DNA of 64,000 nucleotides from Paenibacillus turicensis (GCF_017873435.1 NZ_JAGGKG010000004.1:124001-188000); one strand, 5' to 3'; counted from the first letter of the stretch, positions 27,262-36,644 are shown. A program made the numbers and translations. Notes: generated by a model not told the origin, from the sequence alone.

Positions 27262-28215
27262 ATGAAAAAGAGTACGATTTCTGCTGCAATCGCTTTCACA
27301 CTACTTCTCTCTGTCCCTGCCGCCATTTTACAGCCAGTTGGCACCGTTGTTGCTGCAGATGCCTCAGGTACAACGGCAAGTATTTCGGATATTGTTAAAA
27401 ACCAGCTTTCTAACGGGGGTTGGCGTAAGGATTACAAGCAAACTAGTGGTGAATGGGCTAAAGCTACCATTGACAACAAAGCAACTTATACTGAAATAAG
27501 AAGACTCGCTGCTGAGTTCAAGAAAACAAACAATAAAACGTATTCTAACGCAGCGATAAAAGGAATTAATTTTCTACTAAATATGCAGTATTCTAATGGT
27601 GGATGGCCACAAGTATATCAAGGGTCCGGTTATCACGCTCATATTACGTATAATGATAATGCGATGATTAATGTAATGATATTATTAGATGATGTTGGAA
27701 ATAGAAAAGGCGATTTCTCTTTTGTCGATAGTAATTTAGCAAATAGAAGCAAACAAGCTGTTAATAAAGGCGTAGATTGTATCTTAAAGACACAAATCGT
27801 GTCTAAAGGTGTGTTAACGGCATGGGGACAACAGCACAATGCTAGTAATCTAGCACCTGCTAGTGCAAGAGCTTATGAGGTGCCATCAATAACTGCTTCT
27901 GAAAGTGTTAACATTGTTAAATTCCTTAAAACTAGACCAGCTAACAGCAAAATTACAGCTTCAATTAAGGCAGCTGAAAATTGGTTTAAATCTGTCCAAA
28001 TCACAGGCATTCGTGTAGAAAAGAAAAATGGCGATGTTGTCGTAATCAGTGACCCAAGCAACAAAACACCAATTTGGGCTAGATTTTATGAAATTAATAC
28101 CCATCGCCCTATCTTTGTAGGACGTGACGGTGTCGTAAAATTTAGACTCAGCGATATTGAAAAAGAACGTAGAACAGGCTATGCGTGGTACGGAAATTGG
28201 CCTTCAAAATTATAG
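27262..28215 (+). CDS. Secreted pectate lyase, PL10 (PelA type)
   Basis: A 317-residue enzyme that cleaves polygalacturonate by beta-elimination. The signal peptide (1-32, ...VAA|DAS) is followed by an alpha/alpha-toroid domain with NQLSNGGWRKDYKQ, NFLLNMQYSNGGWPQVYQG and ARAYEVPSITASESVNIVKF. The C-terminal motifs TPIWARFYEINTHRPIFVGR and RRTGYAWYGNWP match PL10 catalytic regions, with an Asp after AYND and an Arg in GRDGV as likely catalytic residues. Length fits single-domain PelA. It is monocistronic with its own promoter and terminator, and adds pectin to the polymers this strain attacks. Confidence 0.92.
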   Translation: MKKSTISAAIAFTLLLSVPAAILQPVGTVVAADASGTTASISDIVKNQLSNGGWRKDYKQTSGEWAKATIDNKATYTEIRRLAAEFKKTNNKTYSNAAIKGINFLLNMQYSNGGWPQVYQGSGYHAHITYNDNAMINVMILLDDVGNRKGDFSFVDSNLANRSKQAVNKGVDCILKTQIVSKGVLTAWGQQHNASNLAPASARAYEVPSITASESVNIVKFLKTRPANSKITASIKAAENWFKSVQITGIRVEKKNGDVVVISDPSNKTPIWARFYEINTHRPIFVGRDGVVKFRLSDIEKERRTGYAWYGNWPSKL

Positions 28216-28263
28216 AGGTCAGCTTAATACATGTTTAATTTCATGCTTAACATATTAGTATAA

Positions 28264-28310
28264 AATTTAGCCCCTTGTAGCGGAATACGATATAAGGGGC
28301 TAAATCATTT
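28264..28310. terminator. Bidirectional terminator between pectate lyase and Imm26-like genes
   Basis: TTTAGCCCCTT and AAGGGGCTAAA arms with an AT tail on both sides, between convergent genes. Confidence 0.8.
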
Positions 28311-28364
28311 TCTATATTATCCTTCTCTTCCTCTATATAAATTAGTGGTTGGCAAAAGCCAAAA

Positions 28365-29561
28365 CTAGCGAAGGTATTTGCTTTTCACATAATCAAGATA
28401 TTGTGATCGGGTTAAAGCTCCTGTCTCTCGGCAGAACTCATCGTACGTAATATCATCCGAAAAACCAAACTCTCTAAGTACTTCCTTCCACGCCTGTTCA
28501 TACTGAGGATGAGTTAAGGCTTTTTCGTTTCCCCGTTCAGAGGGTGGAGCAAAGTTCACTGGTGAAATGCCCGCAGACACACCATGATTAAGAAAATTCC
28601 AATCAGGTTTAAAGGTGGTTTGCTCCTCAGGCTTAAACACTGTACCTAACCCCCAGCTTAATCGATAAATACGTTCCTTGCCGTAGTTCAAGCTAGGTCC
28701 GTATCCAACTGGAAAAACAATATCCTCTTCCTCTAGCTCCTTGTGATAGAGAAACTCATATCTCCCACGTAAAAAGTGATCGTCCATTACGATTTTTGTT
28801 GACTCAGATAATGGAGCGGCAACAATGTCCTCTAATGATGGTGAACGCTCCGTCGTTTTCCATAAATAAGGTCTCACGAACAGTGGCATCGTCATTACAT
28901 TTTTCCAAATACTTTCCTCTATAAATAGGTTATCCTTCTCCAAGTCACGCAGTTTGCCAATCACTAATACATATCCATAAGTAAATAAATCAAGCTCGAC
29001 TCTAAAAATATCTCCAGGCACAGCGTGATAACCTTTATTTTTCATATGTTTTAAGCGATTTAGCTTCTGCTTATAATCTGGAGGTATCGTTGTAGGAAAA
29101 TGAGCTAACCATGCTACAATTTCTTCCTTACTGCTCAAATGCTCATATCCTGAAAAGGGCAAGTTCATACTATTCCGTGAATTATACGCAGTAACGTAGC
29201 CCTGACCATTATCCCTTATTATTCCAGTCGAGAAGGTGACTCCATCTGCCTTGAAGCTAGACACACTTGTATAATTCAGTTTTTTTTCTTTGCCTCTGTT
29301 TGTTTTTGGCAACACAAAGGCGCGTTCTCGAACCTTGATGTCCACATCCTCTTCCTGATAAGCTTCAAGTGAACTTGAAATTCGTTTACGGATCAAATCG
29401 CCATCAAAATAAACATAATAACCTTTTTTTAGCTCTACTAAATCCCAAGAGGATTGAACCAATTCTAGCCCTACAAATGGACGAATTTCATTACTAAGCC
29501 ACTGCCACTGCTCCAACTCAACATCCCCTCTGGTAGTATGTTTGATTTTGGTGTATGCCAC
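28365..29561 (-). CDS. Hypothetical protein with Imm26-like region
   Basis: A 398-residue soluble protein without signal or membrane segment. Residues about 175-260 (YHAVPGDIFRVELDLFTYGY, then VIGKL and MPLFVRPY) resemble the immunity-26 fold (GDIFRIPL...YGYGRIL). The ends I do not recognise; the C-terminus is WKEVLREFGFSDDITYDEFC-type helical sequence. It starts with GTG directly after the TAG of the preceding gene, so it depends on translational coupling. A role as an immunity or partner protein of the large membrane protein upstream is conceivable, but no toxin gene is seen nearby. Confidence 0.6.
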   Translation of the reverse strand: MAYTKIKHTTRGDVELEQWQWLSNEIRPFVGLELVQSSWDLVELKKGYYVYFDGDLIRKRISSSLEAYQEEDVDIKVRERAFVLPKTNRGKEKKLNYTSVSSFKADGVTFSTGIIRDNGQGYVTAYNSRNSMNLPFSGYEHLSSKEEIVAWLAHFPTTIPPDYKQKLNRLKHMKNKGYHAVPGDIFRVELDLFTYGYVLVIGKLRDLEKDNLFIEESIWKNVMTMPLFVRPYLWKTTERSPSLEDIVAAPLSESTKIVMDDHFLRGRYEFLYHKELEEEDIVFPVGYGPSLNYGKERIYRLSWGLGTVFKPEEQTTFKPDWNFLNHGVSAGISPVNFAPPSERGNEKALTHPQYEQAWKEVLREFGFSDDITYDEFCRETGALTRSQYLDYVKSKYLR

Positions 29562-31844
29562 CTACGATGCATAATTAATAATTACTGCTTCTCTTGAGAC
29601 CTCGTCATACGCAATCCAAATTTCATCCCCAACAGCAACTCCATAAACCGGTTCAATCGATTGCTCAATTGTGAACAAAGTTCCTGCACGCTCGACTGTA
29701 ATATGAGCAAACGGCCGCTCTCCAATTGTGCCTGAATATGTCACATCCACAACCTTTGCCCCACCTTGCTTTCCTTTCAGCAAGCGAACCTCTTTCCTGA
29801 AATCCTCATTTCTAAAGCTCACTGGCAGTGGTAAACCTTCTTGTAATGGCATGCCTTGAGGTACAAACAAGCTGTTACTTTTATTTAAACGTACAGGGCC
29901 TTCTTCAACAACGACATCCACCAACATCAACTGACGATTTTGAATCGTAATGGAGTACTTATCAATTCCTACAATTTTACCTTGTAGCTGAACCATGTTA
30001 CTATCCTTGTTATATAAAGCACGACAGTAGCTACGAATTCGTGTTAATCCATTTACGATAAGGAGTGTCGCCTGCTCACCAATTCGATATTCAAATCCAA
30101 TAGGCTGAACGACAGGCACAGCATACTTTTTACCCGCCGCATTAAAATGTAAGAGTAGTGCTCTCCCTCGCCCAATTGATCCAAACTTCTCAATTTGCTC
30201 TAACACCGCATTATTAATTTGCTCACTTTGCTCACCTTGTGCAGCTTTCCCTCTTGGTGAATTGCCTGAAGGCATTGTATCTTCCTCTGTAAGGAACATC
30301 GCACGATTTCGTTTACGATCATAACTAATCACGACAGAATCGCCAATATTCCCCGCATTTAAGAAGGAAATTACTTGTTTAATCTCTACTGTTTTTAATC
30401 TACCTTCATCCTCAAATTCAACTGTAAATAACACCTGTGGTCGTTCGTTGACGTATAAGCCCGTTTCCTTCATATTGATGATCGTCCCTTGGCATACGAC
30501 ACCTTTGGCTAGCTTACTCATACGACTTCTTCTCATTAATCCGGGTAATATGCCTAGACCTAATACAGTAAATAGTGTTATGCCAACCCACACAATCCAA
30601 TTAATCACTAAAGCATTCCAGCTACTCAAATAATGCAAAAAGCTTTCTAAAGAAACGCTCGCAACTTTATAATTAATCCACTTCTGAGCTTGCTGCTCTG
30701 TAGCTTGCTGTGTTTGGTCGTTTGCTACATTCATCACGCCGGCATTTTGCCCTTGAATGTTGTAATACAACCATTCACTTTTATAATTTTTAAAGAAAGA
30801 AACTCCTGCTTTTTCTAAATCACTGTATGCAAGCGGAGCAACCAGTGGCGTTACGTCTGTCATTGCTCCCGATTGTGTATTTACAATATAACCAAGTGAC
30901 TTGCCCTCTAGTTTATCTTCAGTCGTTGATCCCAGCATTAAAACCTCATCTTGATTTAAAGTATAGATGATCGCATTATACAGGGGTTTTGGCGTAGCAA
31001 CACGCGCTCCCCATTTCTGAGTTACTGTATTAAAATATTTAGGTTGTGACGGGAAACCTCCGTCCACCCCAATTCGTTTCGTCTGGTTTATTTTAAATTG
31101 TTTTTTAAACTCCGCTTCTGCTCGCTCTCTGCCTGTAAAGGTATTTTCATTTTTTTGCTGCAATGTGACTAACGGAACCTGCTTGTCGTTTAAAATGCCA
31201 CTTATGTATGCCGTCTCATCATTGATTAAGCTAACTTCAAATATTGGAACCGTGGAGCCTTGATCCTCTAAACCATTTACTAGACGTATTCGTTCAGGTC
31301 GTACGGGTAGCAAATCCCCTTTTTTTAGGATCGCCTTCTCCAGCTTGCCATCTCTAATTTGCGCCACATACATTTCATTATTAACGGTATCTCCAGCCAT
31401 AAACAATCTATCCCGCCACGCTTTTACATCTGATCCTAAAAAGGTTGGAATTAGAAGCTCTCCTTGTGAAATCGTAGTGATCTCCATACTAGGATCAATC
31501 GTTTTGACCACTAGCTTCTCTTCATCCCCATAAGTTGTAAGCACTAATTTATCTTGCTGATATGCACCTACAACCTGATTGTGAACATTAGAAGGCATCG
31601 TTGTTGTTTTTAAAACTTCCCCACTTTTAGCGTCAATAATATTGAGATTAAGGTTTCCATGTTCCCCAGCTCTCAACACCGCAAGTTTATTCCCTTCATC
31701 AAAATAATATATTCCACTTAATGACGGGGGGCTTTCATTCACGTAATTTATTTCAGAACTATAATCCCGCCATACCATAAAGCTTAAAAATATGACAGGG
31801 AATAAAAAAATAAATTTCATTAAAAAATTTCCAATACGTTTCAT
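29562..31844 (-). CDS. Large two-span membrane protein with cytoplasmic beta modules
   Basis: A 760-residue protein of no family I can name. Membrane segment 1 is at about 8-24 (LMKFIFLFPVIFLSFMVW). A beta-rich, propeller-like outer domain (about 30-405) follows, then segment 2 at about 415-437 (NWIVWVGITLFTVLGLGILP). The cytoplasmic part has repeated small beta modules of the DUF3592/SHOCT-associated type: the pattern G-x-I-x-x...V-x-F...GD-x-V-x-I-x-YD occurs at about 450-520 (NAGNIGDSVVISYDRKRNRA) and again near the end (GVAVGDEIWIAYDEVSREAV), with a diverged copy between. It is directly followed by the Imm26-like gene. Confidence 0.6.
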   Translation of the reverse strand: MKRIGNFLMKFIFLFPVIFLSFMVWRDYSSEINYVNESPPSLSGIYYFDEGNKLAVLRAGEHGNLNLNIIDAKSGEVLKTTTMPSNVHNQVVGAYQQDKLVLTTYGDEEKLVVKTIDPSMEITTISQGELLIPTFLGSDVKAWRDRLFMAGDTVNNEMYVAQIRDGKLEKAILKKGDLLPVRPERIRLVNGLEDQGSTVPIFEVSLINDETAYISGILNDKQVPLVTLQQKNENTFTGRERAEAEFKKQFKINQTKRIGVDGGFPSQPKYFNTVTQKWGARVATPKPLYNAIIYTLNQDEVLMLGSTTEDKLEGKSLGYIVNTQSGAMTDVTPLVAPLAYSDLEKAGVSFFKNYKSEWLYYNIQGQNAGVMNVANDQTQQATEQQAQKWINYKVASVSLESFLHYLSSWNALVINWIVWVGITLFTVLGLGILPGLMRRSRMSKLAKGVVCQGTIINMKETGLYVNERPQVLFTVEFEDEGRLKTVEIKQVISFLNAGNIGDSVVISYDRKRNRAMFLTEEDTMPSGNSPRGKAAQGEQSEQINNAVLEQIEKFGSIGRGRALLLHFNAAGKKYAVPVVQPIGFEYRIGEQATLLIVNGLTRIRSYCRALYNKDSNMVQLQGKIVGIDKYSITIQNRQLMLVDVVVEEGPVRLNKSNSLFVPQGMPLQEGLPLPVSFRNEDFRKEVRLLKGKQGGAKVVDVTYSGTIGERPFAHITVERAGTLFTIEQSIEPVYGVAVGDEIWIAYDEVSREAVIINYAS

Positions 31845-32118
31845 ATTCTTTTCTCCTTCTCTCTAATCCAAAACAACAGACAAGTATACAAATCAGGTAA
31901 TTATGCCCACTTTACATAAAACTAAAAATAGGAAAATGAAACAACAATGTGATCATGTAATTTTTCGGTTCGTAATACTTTTACCATGTTCAGTATATTT
32001 TTCCTTTGCTAAAGTAAATGACAGGAAGCAGCATACGCTTCTTCTTATCATCAGGCTATTGCCATCCTTCCTTCTAATTAACCCTTAATCTAATAGGGTG
32101 GCAGACTTCCAGATGACG

Positions 32119-32186
32119 CAAGCAGGCTATCGCATTTCTTCCTTCTATAAAACATTAGGCGTTCAGAGATGCGGGTTTCCTGCTTG
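32119..32186 (+). promoter_or_regulatory. Possible leader hairpin before the TerD-domain gene
   Basis: CAAGCAGG (32119-32126) pairs with CCTGCTTG (32179-32186), and GCAT (32132) with ATGC (32169). It ends 14 nt before the AGGAGG of the next gene. The rest of 31845-32118 is AT-rich with no gene I can support. Confidence 0.35.
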
Positions 32187-32214
32187 TGTATTACTTATTA
32201 AGGAGGTGGCCATA

Positions 32215-34383
32215 TTGTCCACCAAATCAAACATGAATACGATGTACAATGAAATTTACTTACAACAGCAACTAAAATGGATCATTGAACCAAGTCAACA
32301 TCGTGTTCCTACATCCTACTTAGCTTCTGCAATTAAAAATATAGAGCAGCTTGGCTTTACCTTTTCTAAACCATTAATTGAAGCCTTACGAACATTATCT
32401 ATCCCTAATTTTATTGCAAATTATCGTTCTATTGAAGCACAGCTTAAAAGGATGGTAAAGGCAAACTACAAATACAAGCCGATGTATCCAAATTTTCCTG
32501 AGCAAGTGATGGAGATGGATGAAGCCGAGCTTTACTTGAATGCAATCTATCATTACTATACGCTGCTAATGCCAGAGGAAGAAGTCATTGATCAGACATC
32601 CGCACATGAAATCAAAACCGCTATATTTAATGATAAAGAGAATAATAAAGAAAAAGAGAAATTAGCTAAAAAGAACTTACGTGTGATTGAACTAGGTGGT
32701 CTAGAGCAATTTTATGAAATGATTCAGCATTTAATGTCAGCTAAAACCTCCATTTCCCCAGGGGACAAGGAGCTTATAGAGCTTGTTATTATGGAGGAAC
32801 AAAATGTAGCGCAATTATTACCTTCAGAGATTCCTTTAAAAGAAAATGTAGCCTTTATTGCAGGATTGTTACTAAAATACGGGAAAGCCGATGTCACTTA
32901 TATTGGCCGCTATTTTAAGACAGCAACGGATGTGCTTCGCCTAGCGGTAGCCTTATCAGAGGGCGATGTCAGCTTAGCCGACAATACTAAATTCAGAAAG
33001 TTCAAGCGCTCAGAGCGCAGACTGCTGTTAGGTTTATTGAATCAATGCAATGAGCCGCTAGAGGATATGGTGAGATATAAAGAGCGCTGGATTCGTTTAG
33101 GTGAAATTATCCATCCTTCGGAATATAAAAAACAGTATCCGCAAAGTGCAGAGGCCTTTGACTCTATTCGTAATGGACAAAAAATAGTAACGTTTCGTAC
33201 TGAGGTAGAGCAGGCGCTTCGCTATCATAATACCGTAGGGGCAACCTATCTTTTAGCAGAACGTCCTGGTGAATTTGCTCGTCGTCTTGATCATTTGCTT
33301 CGTACACATCCTTCGCCTGATGAGGTTGTCTTTACCTTTAGCCTCATCGCTAAGGAGGTTTCTACACCTGTACTATTGCAAGTTATGACCCACTTTAACC
33401 ATAGAAATCATGCACCTAAATGGCGTACCTTTTTCCCAAAGGGGAGTGTCGGTAAAGCGATAGCGATTCCAAATACATTGCCTAAATTAAGTGAACAGTT
33501 CTGTTCAGAAATTGTTACGTTATGCCAGCAGGTGCTTATTGAGCGCTTCAGTACTCTTGAGCCTTTAGGGAAGGTGTTTATTGCAGATTCATTGCAAAAA
33601 CATCATGTTCCCTTCGGAATGCGTTCTGCAAGTAAATCGCTCCGTACATTAACGAGAGGAAGTCGCATTGCGATGCCTCAAGGTAATACAATTCGCTTTT
33701 TCTTGTGGTGGAAGGAAGGAAAAATCAATGGTACGCATAGTGGACGTGTAGATATTGACTTGTCTGGCATTATGTATAATAAGAAATGGGAATATATGGA
33801 GCATATTTCTTATACCAACCTTCGTTCTTCCCAGTACAAGGCATATCATAGTGGGGATATCGTCTCTGCCCCTCAAGGCGCATGTGAATTCATTGATATC
33901 GATATTGATTCTGTTCTGCAATATGGCGGTCGTTATGTCGTATCCTATTTAAATTCATTTACACTCCAAGCCTTTTGTGACTTGCCTGAATGCTTTGCTG
34001 GTTGGATGATGCGTAGCAAAACGGATTCTAGAGAAGTATTTAATCCTAAAACCGTCGTAGATGTGATTGACTTAGCCGCAGATACACAAATTGCAATCCC
34101 TGTTATTCTTGATTTGTTCAAGCGAGAAGTCATTTGGTGTGATCTTGCACTTCGTAGACATCCTGCTTATTACAACAATGTCGAAGGTAATTTAAAGGGA
34201 ATGATCGCAATTGGGCAAGCGATGACATCTGTGGTGAAGCCTAATTTATACGATTTGTTCCAATTACATGCGACAGCAAGAGGTGTGGTTACAAGCAATA
34301 TTGAAGAAGCCGACACTATCTTTTCAATGGATGAAGGGGTTACCCCTTTTGACACAGGTACTATTGTTGGTCAATATTTATAA
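32215..34383 (+). CDS. Large protein with C-terminal TerD-type domain (MXAN_6230/SCO0854-like)
   Basis: About 722 residues. An open frame reaches a GTG at 32098, but TTG at 32215 lies 8 nt after AAGGAGG and is the better start. Most of the protein is alpha-helical, HEAT-like, without recognised motifs (LRVIELGGLEQFYEMIQHLM and others). The C-terminal third carries a TerD-related calcium-binding-type domain: WWKEGKINGTHSGRVDIDLS, YTNLRSS, YHSGDIVSAPQGACEFIDID and GGRYVVSYLNSFTLQAFCDL. The same order occurs in the MXAN_6230/SCO0854 family tied to tellurite/stress ter clusters; the RING-like Cys motif of those proteins is not seen here. No other ter gene is in the window. Confidence 0.75.
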   Translation: MSTKSNMNTMYNEIYLQQQLKWIIEPSQHRVPTSYLASAIKNIEQLGFTFSKPLIEALRTLSIPNFIANYRSIEAQLKRMVKANYKYKPMYPNFPEQVMEMDEAELYLNAIYHYYTLLMPEEEVIDQTSAHEIKTAIFNDKENNKEKEKLAKKNLRVIELGGLEQFYEMIQHLMSAKTSISPGDKELIELVIMEEQNVAQLLPSEIPLKENVAFIAGLLLKYGKADVTYIGRYFKTATDVLRLAVALSEGDVSLADNTKFRKFKRSERRLLLGLLNQCNEPLEDMVRYKERWIRLGEIIHPSEYKKQYPQSAEAFDSIRNGQKIVTFRTEVEQALRYHNTVGATYLLAERPGEFARRLDHLLRTHPSPDEVVFTFSLIAKEVSTPVLLQVMTHFNHRNHAPKWRTFFPKGSVGKAIAIPNTLPKLSEQFCSEIVTLCQQVLIERFSTLEPLGKVFIADSLQKHHVPFGMRSASKSLRTLTRGSRIAMPQGNTIRFFLWWKEGKINGTHSGRVDIDLSGIMYNKKWEYMEHISYTNLRSSQYKAYHSGDIVSAPQGACEFIDIDIDSVLQYGGRYVVSYLNSFTLQAFCDLPECFAGWMMRSKTDSREVFNPKTVVDVIDLAADTQIAIPVILDLFKREVIWCDLALRRHPAYYNNVEGNLKGMIAIGQAMTSVVKPNLYDLFQLHATARGVVTSNIEEADTIFSMDEGVTPFDTGTIVGQYL

Positions 34384-34422
34384 GGAAGAGCTTCGTCATG
34401 AAGTTCTTCTTTTTTTGTTTTA
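34384..34422 (+). terminator. Terminator of the TerD-domain gene
   Basis: GAAGAGCTTC-gtcat-GAAGTTCTTC followed by TTTTTTTGTTTT, directly after the stop codon. Confidence 0.85.
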
Positions 34423-34463
34423 TATGTTTTGTACGTAAGGATGCAGACAAGAACGCCAGGCGG

Positions 34464-34512
34464 CTCATACAAAAAGCCAAGAAAATTCTCATGGAATCCC
34501 TTGGCTGTTATT
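34464..34512 (-). terminator. Terminator of the SDR gene
   Basis: On the minus strand AGCCAAG, a loop of about 18 nt, CTTGGCT, TTTTTGT. It lies just past the SDR stop. Confidence 0.7.
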
Positions 34513-34519
34513 TACTGAC

Positions 34520-35272
34520 CTATAGATGGCTGCCACCCGTTGCGTCCAAATTGTGTCCCGTAATAAAGCTCGCCTTTTCACTCGCCAGAAAAGAAACAAC
34601 CTGCGCGATTTCTTCTGGCTGCCCTTCTCGTCCAAGTGCGCTCATTTCCGCTGCGTTTTTCTGGCCTTCAGCTGTATGGAGCCAGTCTGCAGTCGAATCC
34701 GTGTCGATGATCCCAGGCATCACCGAATTGACAGTTATCCCTCTCTTACCGACTTCTTTCGCTAGCGTAAATGTCATTGTATTGATTGCCCCTTTAGTCA
34801 TGCTGTACAGCATCATGTGCGGAAAGGCGATTCGGGTGACACCTGAAGAGATACAGATGATCCGCCCCTGGTCTTCCACCTTCTCCAGCAACGATTGGCT
34901 GATAAAGTATGGCGCTTTTACATTAGCATTGAAGAGCAGGTCGAACTCCTCAAAGTCCGCTTCCGCAAACCCGTTTGACGTTGCATGTCCGGCGTTATGG
35001 ACGATGGTATGAAGAAGTATGCTTGCTTGTGCCATTTGGTCATTAACTCTCTCAATGAACTTCTGGATTTCTTGGGTGGTGTTGAAATCCCCTTGGATTA
35101 GGTGACTCAGTCTGCCTAAAGCATGAATGTTCCGTTGAACTTCTTTTATTTGTTCCAGGTTCTGATTATAATGCAACAGCAGGTGAAATCCATCCCTTGC
35201 CAATTGGATGGCAATCGCTTTTCCAATCCCTCTTGAAGCACCTGTGACCAGAGCGTACTTACTTTTTTCCAT
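34520..35272 (-). CDS. SDR-family oxidoreductase (FabG-like)
   Basis: A 250-residue NAD(P)-dependent short-chain dehydrogenase/reductase. The cofactor motif TGASRGIG is at 10-17, NAG at 93-95, catalytic Ser at 142/143 (CISSG), Y156 and K160 in YSMTK, and the C-terminal PGIIDTDS and GHNLDATGG motifs are typical. The substrate is unknown. It follows a MerR-family gene on the same strand, and the 59-bp gap holds a promoter with MerR-type spacing and a spacer dyad, so the MerR protein probably controls it. Confidence 0.92.
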   Translation of the reverse strand: MEKSKYALVTGASRGIGKAIAIQLARDGFHLLLHYNQNLEQIKEVQRNIHALGRLSHLIQGDFNTTQEIQKFIERVNDQMAQASILLHTIVHNAGHATSNGFAEADFEEFDLLFNANVKAPYFISQSLLEKVEDQGRIICISSGVTRIAFPHMMLYSMTKGAINTMTFTLAKEVGKRGITVNSVMPGIIDTDSTADWLHTAEGQKNAAEMSALGREGQPEEIAQVVSFLASEKASFITGHNLDATGGSHL

Positions 35273-35294
35273 TATCTATCGCCTCCTAGTAACG

Positions 35295-35325
35295 ACTATA
35301 AGGTTTTCCCTAAGGGAAAGGTCAA
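35295..35325 (-). promoter_or_regulatory. MerR-type promoter and operator driving the SDR gene
   Basis: On the minus strand TTGACC (35325-35320), a 19-bp spacer and TATAGT (35300-35295). The spacer contains the dyad TTTCCCTTAGGGAAAA. Long spacing with a central dyad is the hallmark of MerR-activated promoters. Confidence 0.7.
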
Positions 35326-35331
35326 CTAGGA

Positions 35332-36111
35332 TTAGCTGATTGGAATAATAAATTCGGAAAAACGGTTGGTAGAATACAGGAAATCGTCCGGATTCAAGAT
35401 TCGTTCATAGACAAAAATGGTAGAAAATTCTCGTTGAGATTTTTCCATAAGGTCCAAAATCTTTAGTGGAGATTCTTCCTGGTAAGGATTCACTTCGCAT
35501 CGGAAAATCTGTGCGTTAAACCCAAAGTACGATAGGGGCACACCCCTCTCAAAGTTTTGCCCCATTCCTCGAAAAGCCACTGCCACTGGAATTACCTTCC
35601 CATCCTGTATCCTGTACTTGATTATCCGCTCGTCTTGCGTTGTATTGTTCTCAGCTAGTAACTTTTCTGCTTCATTAAGGACGACACAGATATTCTCATT
35701 CATCAATACCGGTAGTTCCGTTACCTCTATAGCAGGAACATAGCTAGTTTCCTCCGCGGCTAAACCATCCAGATCTCTTGTCAGTTGTTTTAATTGCTCG
35801 ATTGCTCCCGTCGCCTGAATGATCTTCTGCTCTTCTGCTTTTACCTTCTGTTCAATCAGGGTTTGAATTTCATCTTTATCTAACTGTTCATCAAATACCT
35901 GCTTGATCTCTTTCAGTCCAAAACCAGCTTGTTTCAACAACCGAATCCGTTTGGCAGTCAGCAATTGATTCTGATGGTAGTAACGATAATCTGTTTCAGA
36001 GTGCACAAAAGCAGGAGATAAGAGGTTTTGTTCGTCATAGAGATACAATGCCTTTCTGGAGAGACCAGTTAACTTGCTGAAGTCATTAATTAAAAGCAAC
36101 CCTTCATCCAT
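35332..36111 (-). CDS. MerR-family regulator with effector-binding domain
   Basis: About 259 residues. MerR helix-turn-helix and wing (LLINDFSKLTGLSRKALYLY, then DYRYYHQNQLL) are followed by a coiled coil (about 75-115) and a C-terminal GyrI/BmrR-like ligand domain. The frame begins at ATG 36132, but AGGAGG lies within those first codons, so the start is ATG 36111 (MDEGLLLINDF) or the adjoining TTG. It precedes the SDR gene, whose promoter has a MerR-type operator. Confidence 0.88.
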   Translation of the reverse strand: MDEGLLLINDFSKLTGLSRKALYLYDEQNLLSPAFVHSETDYRYYHQNQLLTAKRIRLLKQAGFGLKEIKQVFDEQLDKDEIQTLIEQKVKAEEQKIIQATGAIEQLKQLTRDLDGLAAEETSYVPAIEVTELPVLMNENICVVLNEAEKLLAENNTTQDERIIKYRIQDGKVIPVAVAFRGMGQNFERGVPLSYFGFNAQIFRCEVNPYQEESPLKILDLMEKSQREFSTIFVYERILNPDDFLYSTNRFSEFIIPIS

Positions 36112-36311
36112 CAATTCTTTCCTCCTCGTCATAGTTTCTAACTATATATATTGTTTGGAAAGGAATATATCAGTTTTCATCAATTAAACAAGCACAAGAG
36201 CACTTATATCAGTTTTTATTTAATTTTTTGAAGTGAAAATAGAAATTTTTCTATGCCTACTACGTTATGTATATAACATCCTCTCATTCAGATCCTAAAG
36301 GACGTGAACCT

Positions 36312-36644
36312 ATGAAGAAGAAATTATTTTATTTGTTAATGACTTCGTTTATTATTGTGTTTGTGACTGTATCGTATTTTAAAGTTCAGGTTAATATGGA
36401 ACAAAAAATTCAACAAAATATAGCGGAGCTTGAGCAATCCATCTCTGATTTGGCGTCTACACCAGTTGGCCTTAGTTCTAGTCCCTATGACTATATTAAG
36501 AATAATCAGGCTTTTGAAAACATAGTTGAATTAGGAAAACCCGCATTACCTAAACTGAAAAAATTACTTAAGCAAAGTGATAAGCATGGTTTAATTGAAA
36601 ATATTTACGCCATTGCGATTGATAAAATTAAAAGTGAAACATAA
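36312..36644 (+). CDS. Small membrane-anchored protein, function unknown
   Basis: A 110-residue protein. A frame reaches ATG 36267, but ATG 36312 follows AAAGGA at a normal distance and starts a clear N-terminal membrane anchor (MKKKLFYLLMTSFIIVFVTV). The outer part has a short coiled coil (QNIAELEQSISDLAST) and a HEAT-like helical end (ALPKLKKLLKQSDKHGLIEN). I do not recognise the family. It is convergent with the HxlR gene, 14 bp away. Confidence 0.65.
   Translation: MKKKLFYLLMTSFIIVFVTVSYFKVQVNMEQKIQQNIAELEQSISDLASTPVGLSSSPYDYIKNNQAFENIVELGKPALPKLKKLLKQSDKHGLIENIYAIAIDKIKSET

Noticed and set aside
31903..32088. Frame of 61 codons before the TerD-domain gene
   Set aside because: No RBS, no family signal; it lies in a leader or promoter region.
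34398..35012. Plus-strand frame of 204 codons opposite the SDR gene
   Set aside because: The SDR gene has all catalytic motifs on the minus strand; the plus frame has no family signal and starts inside a terminator.
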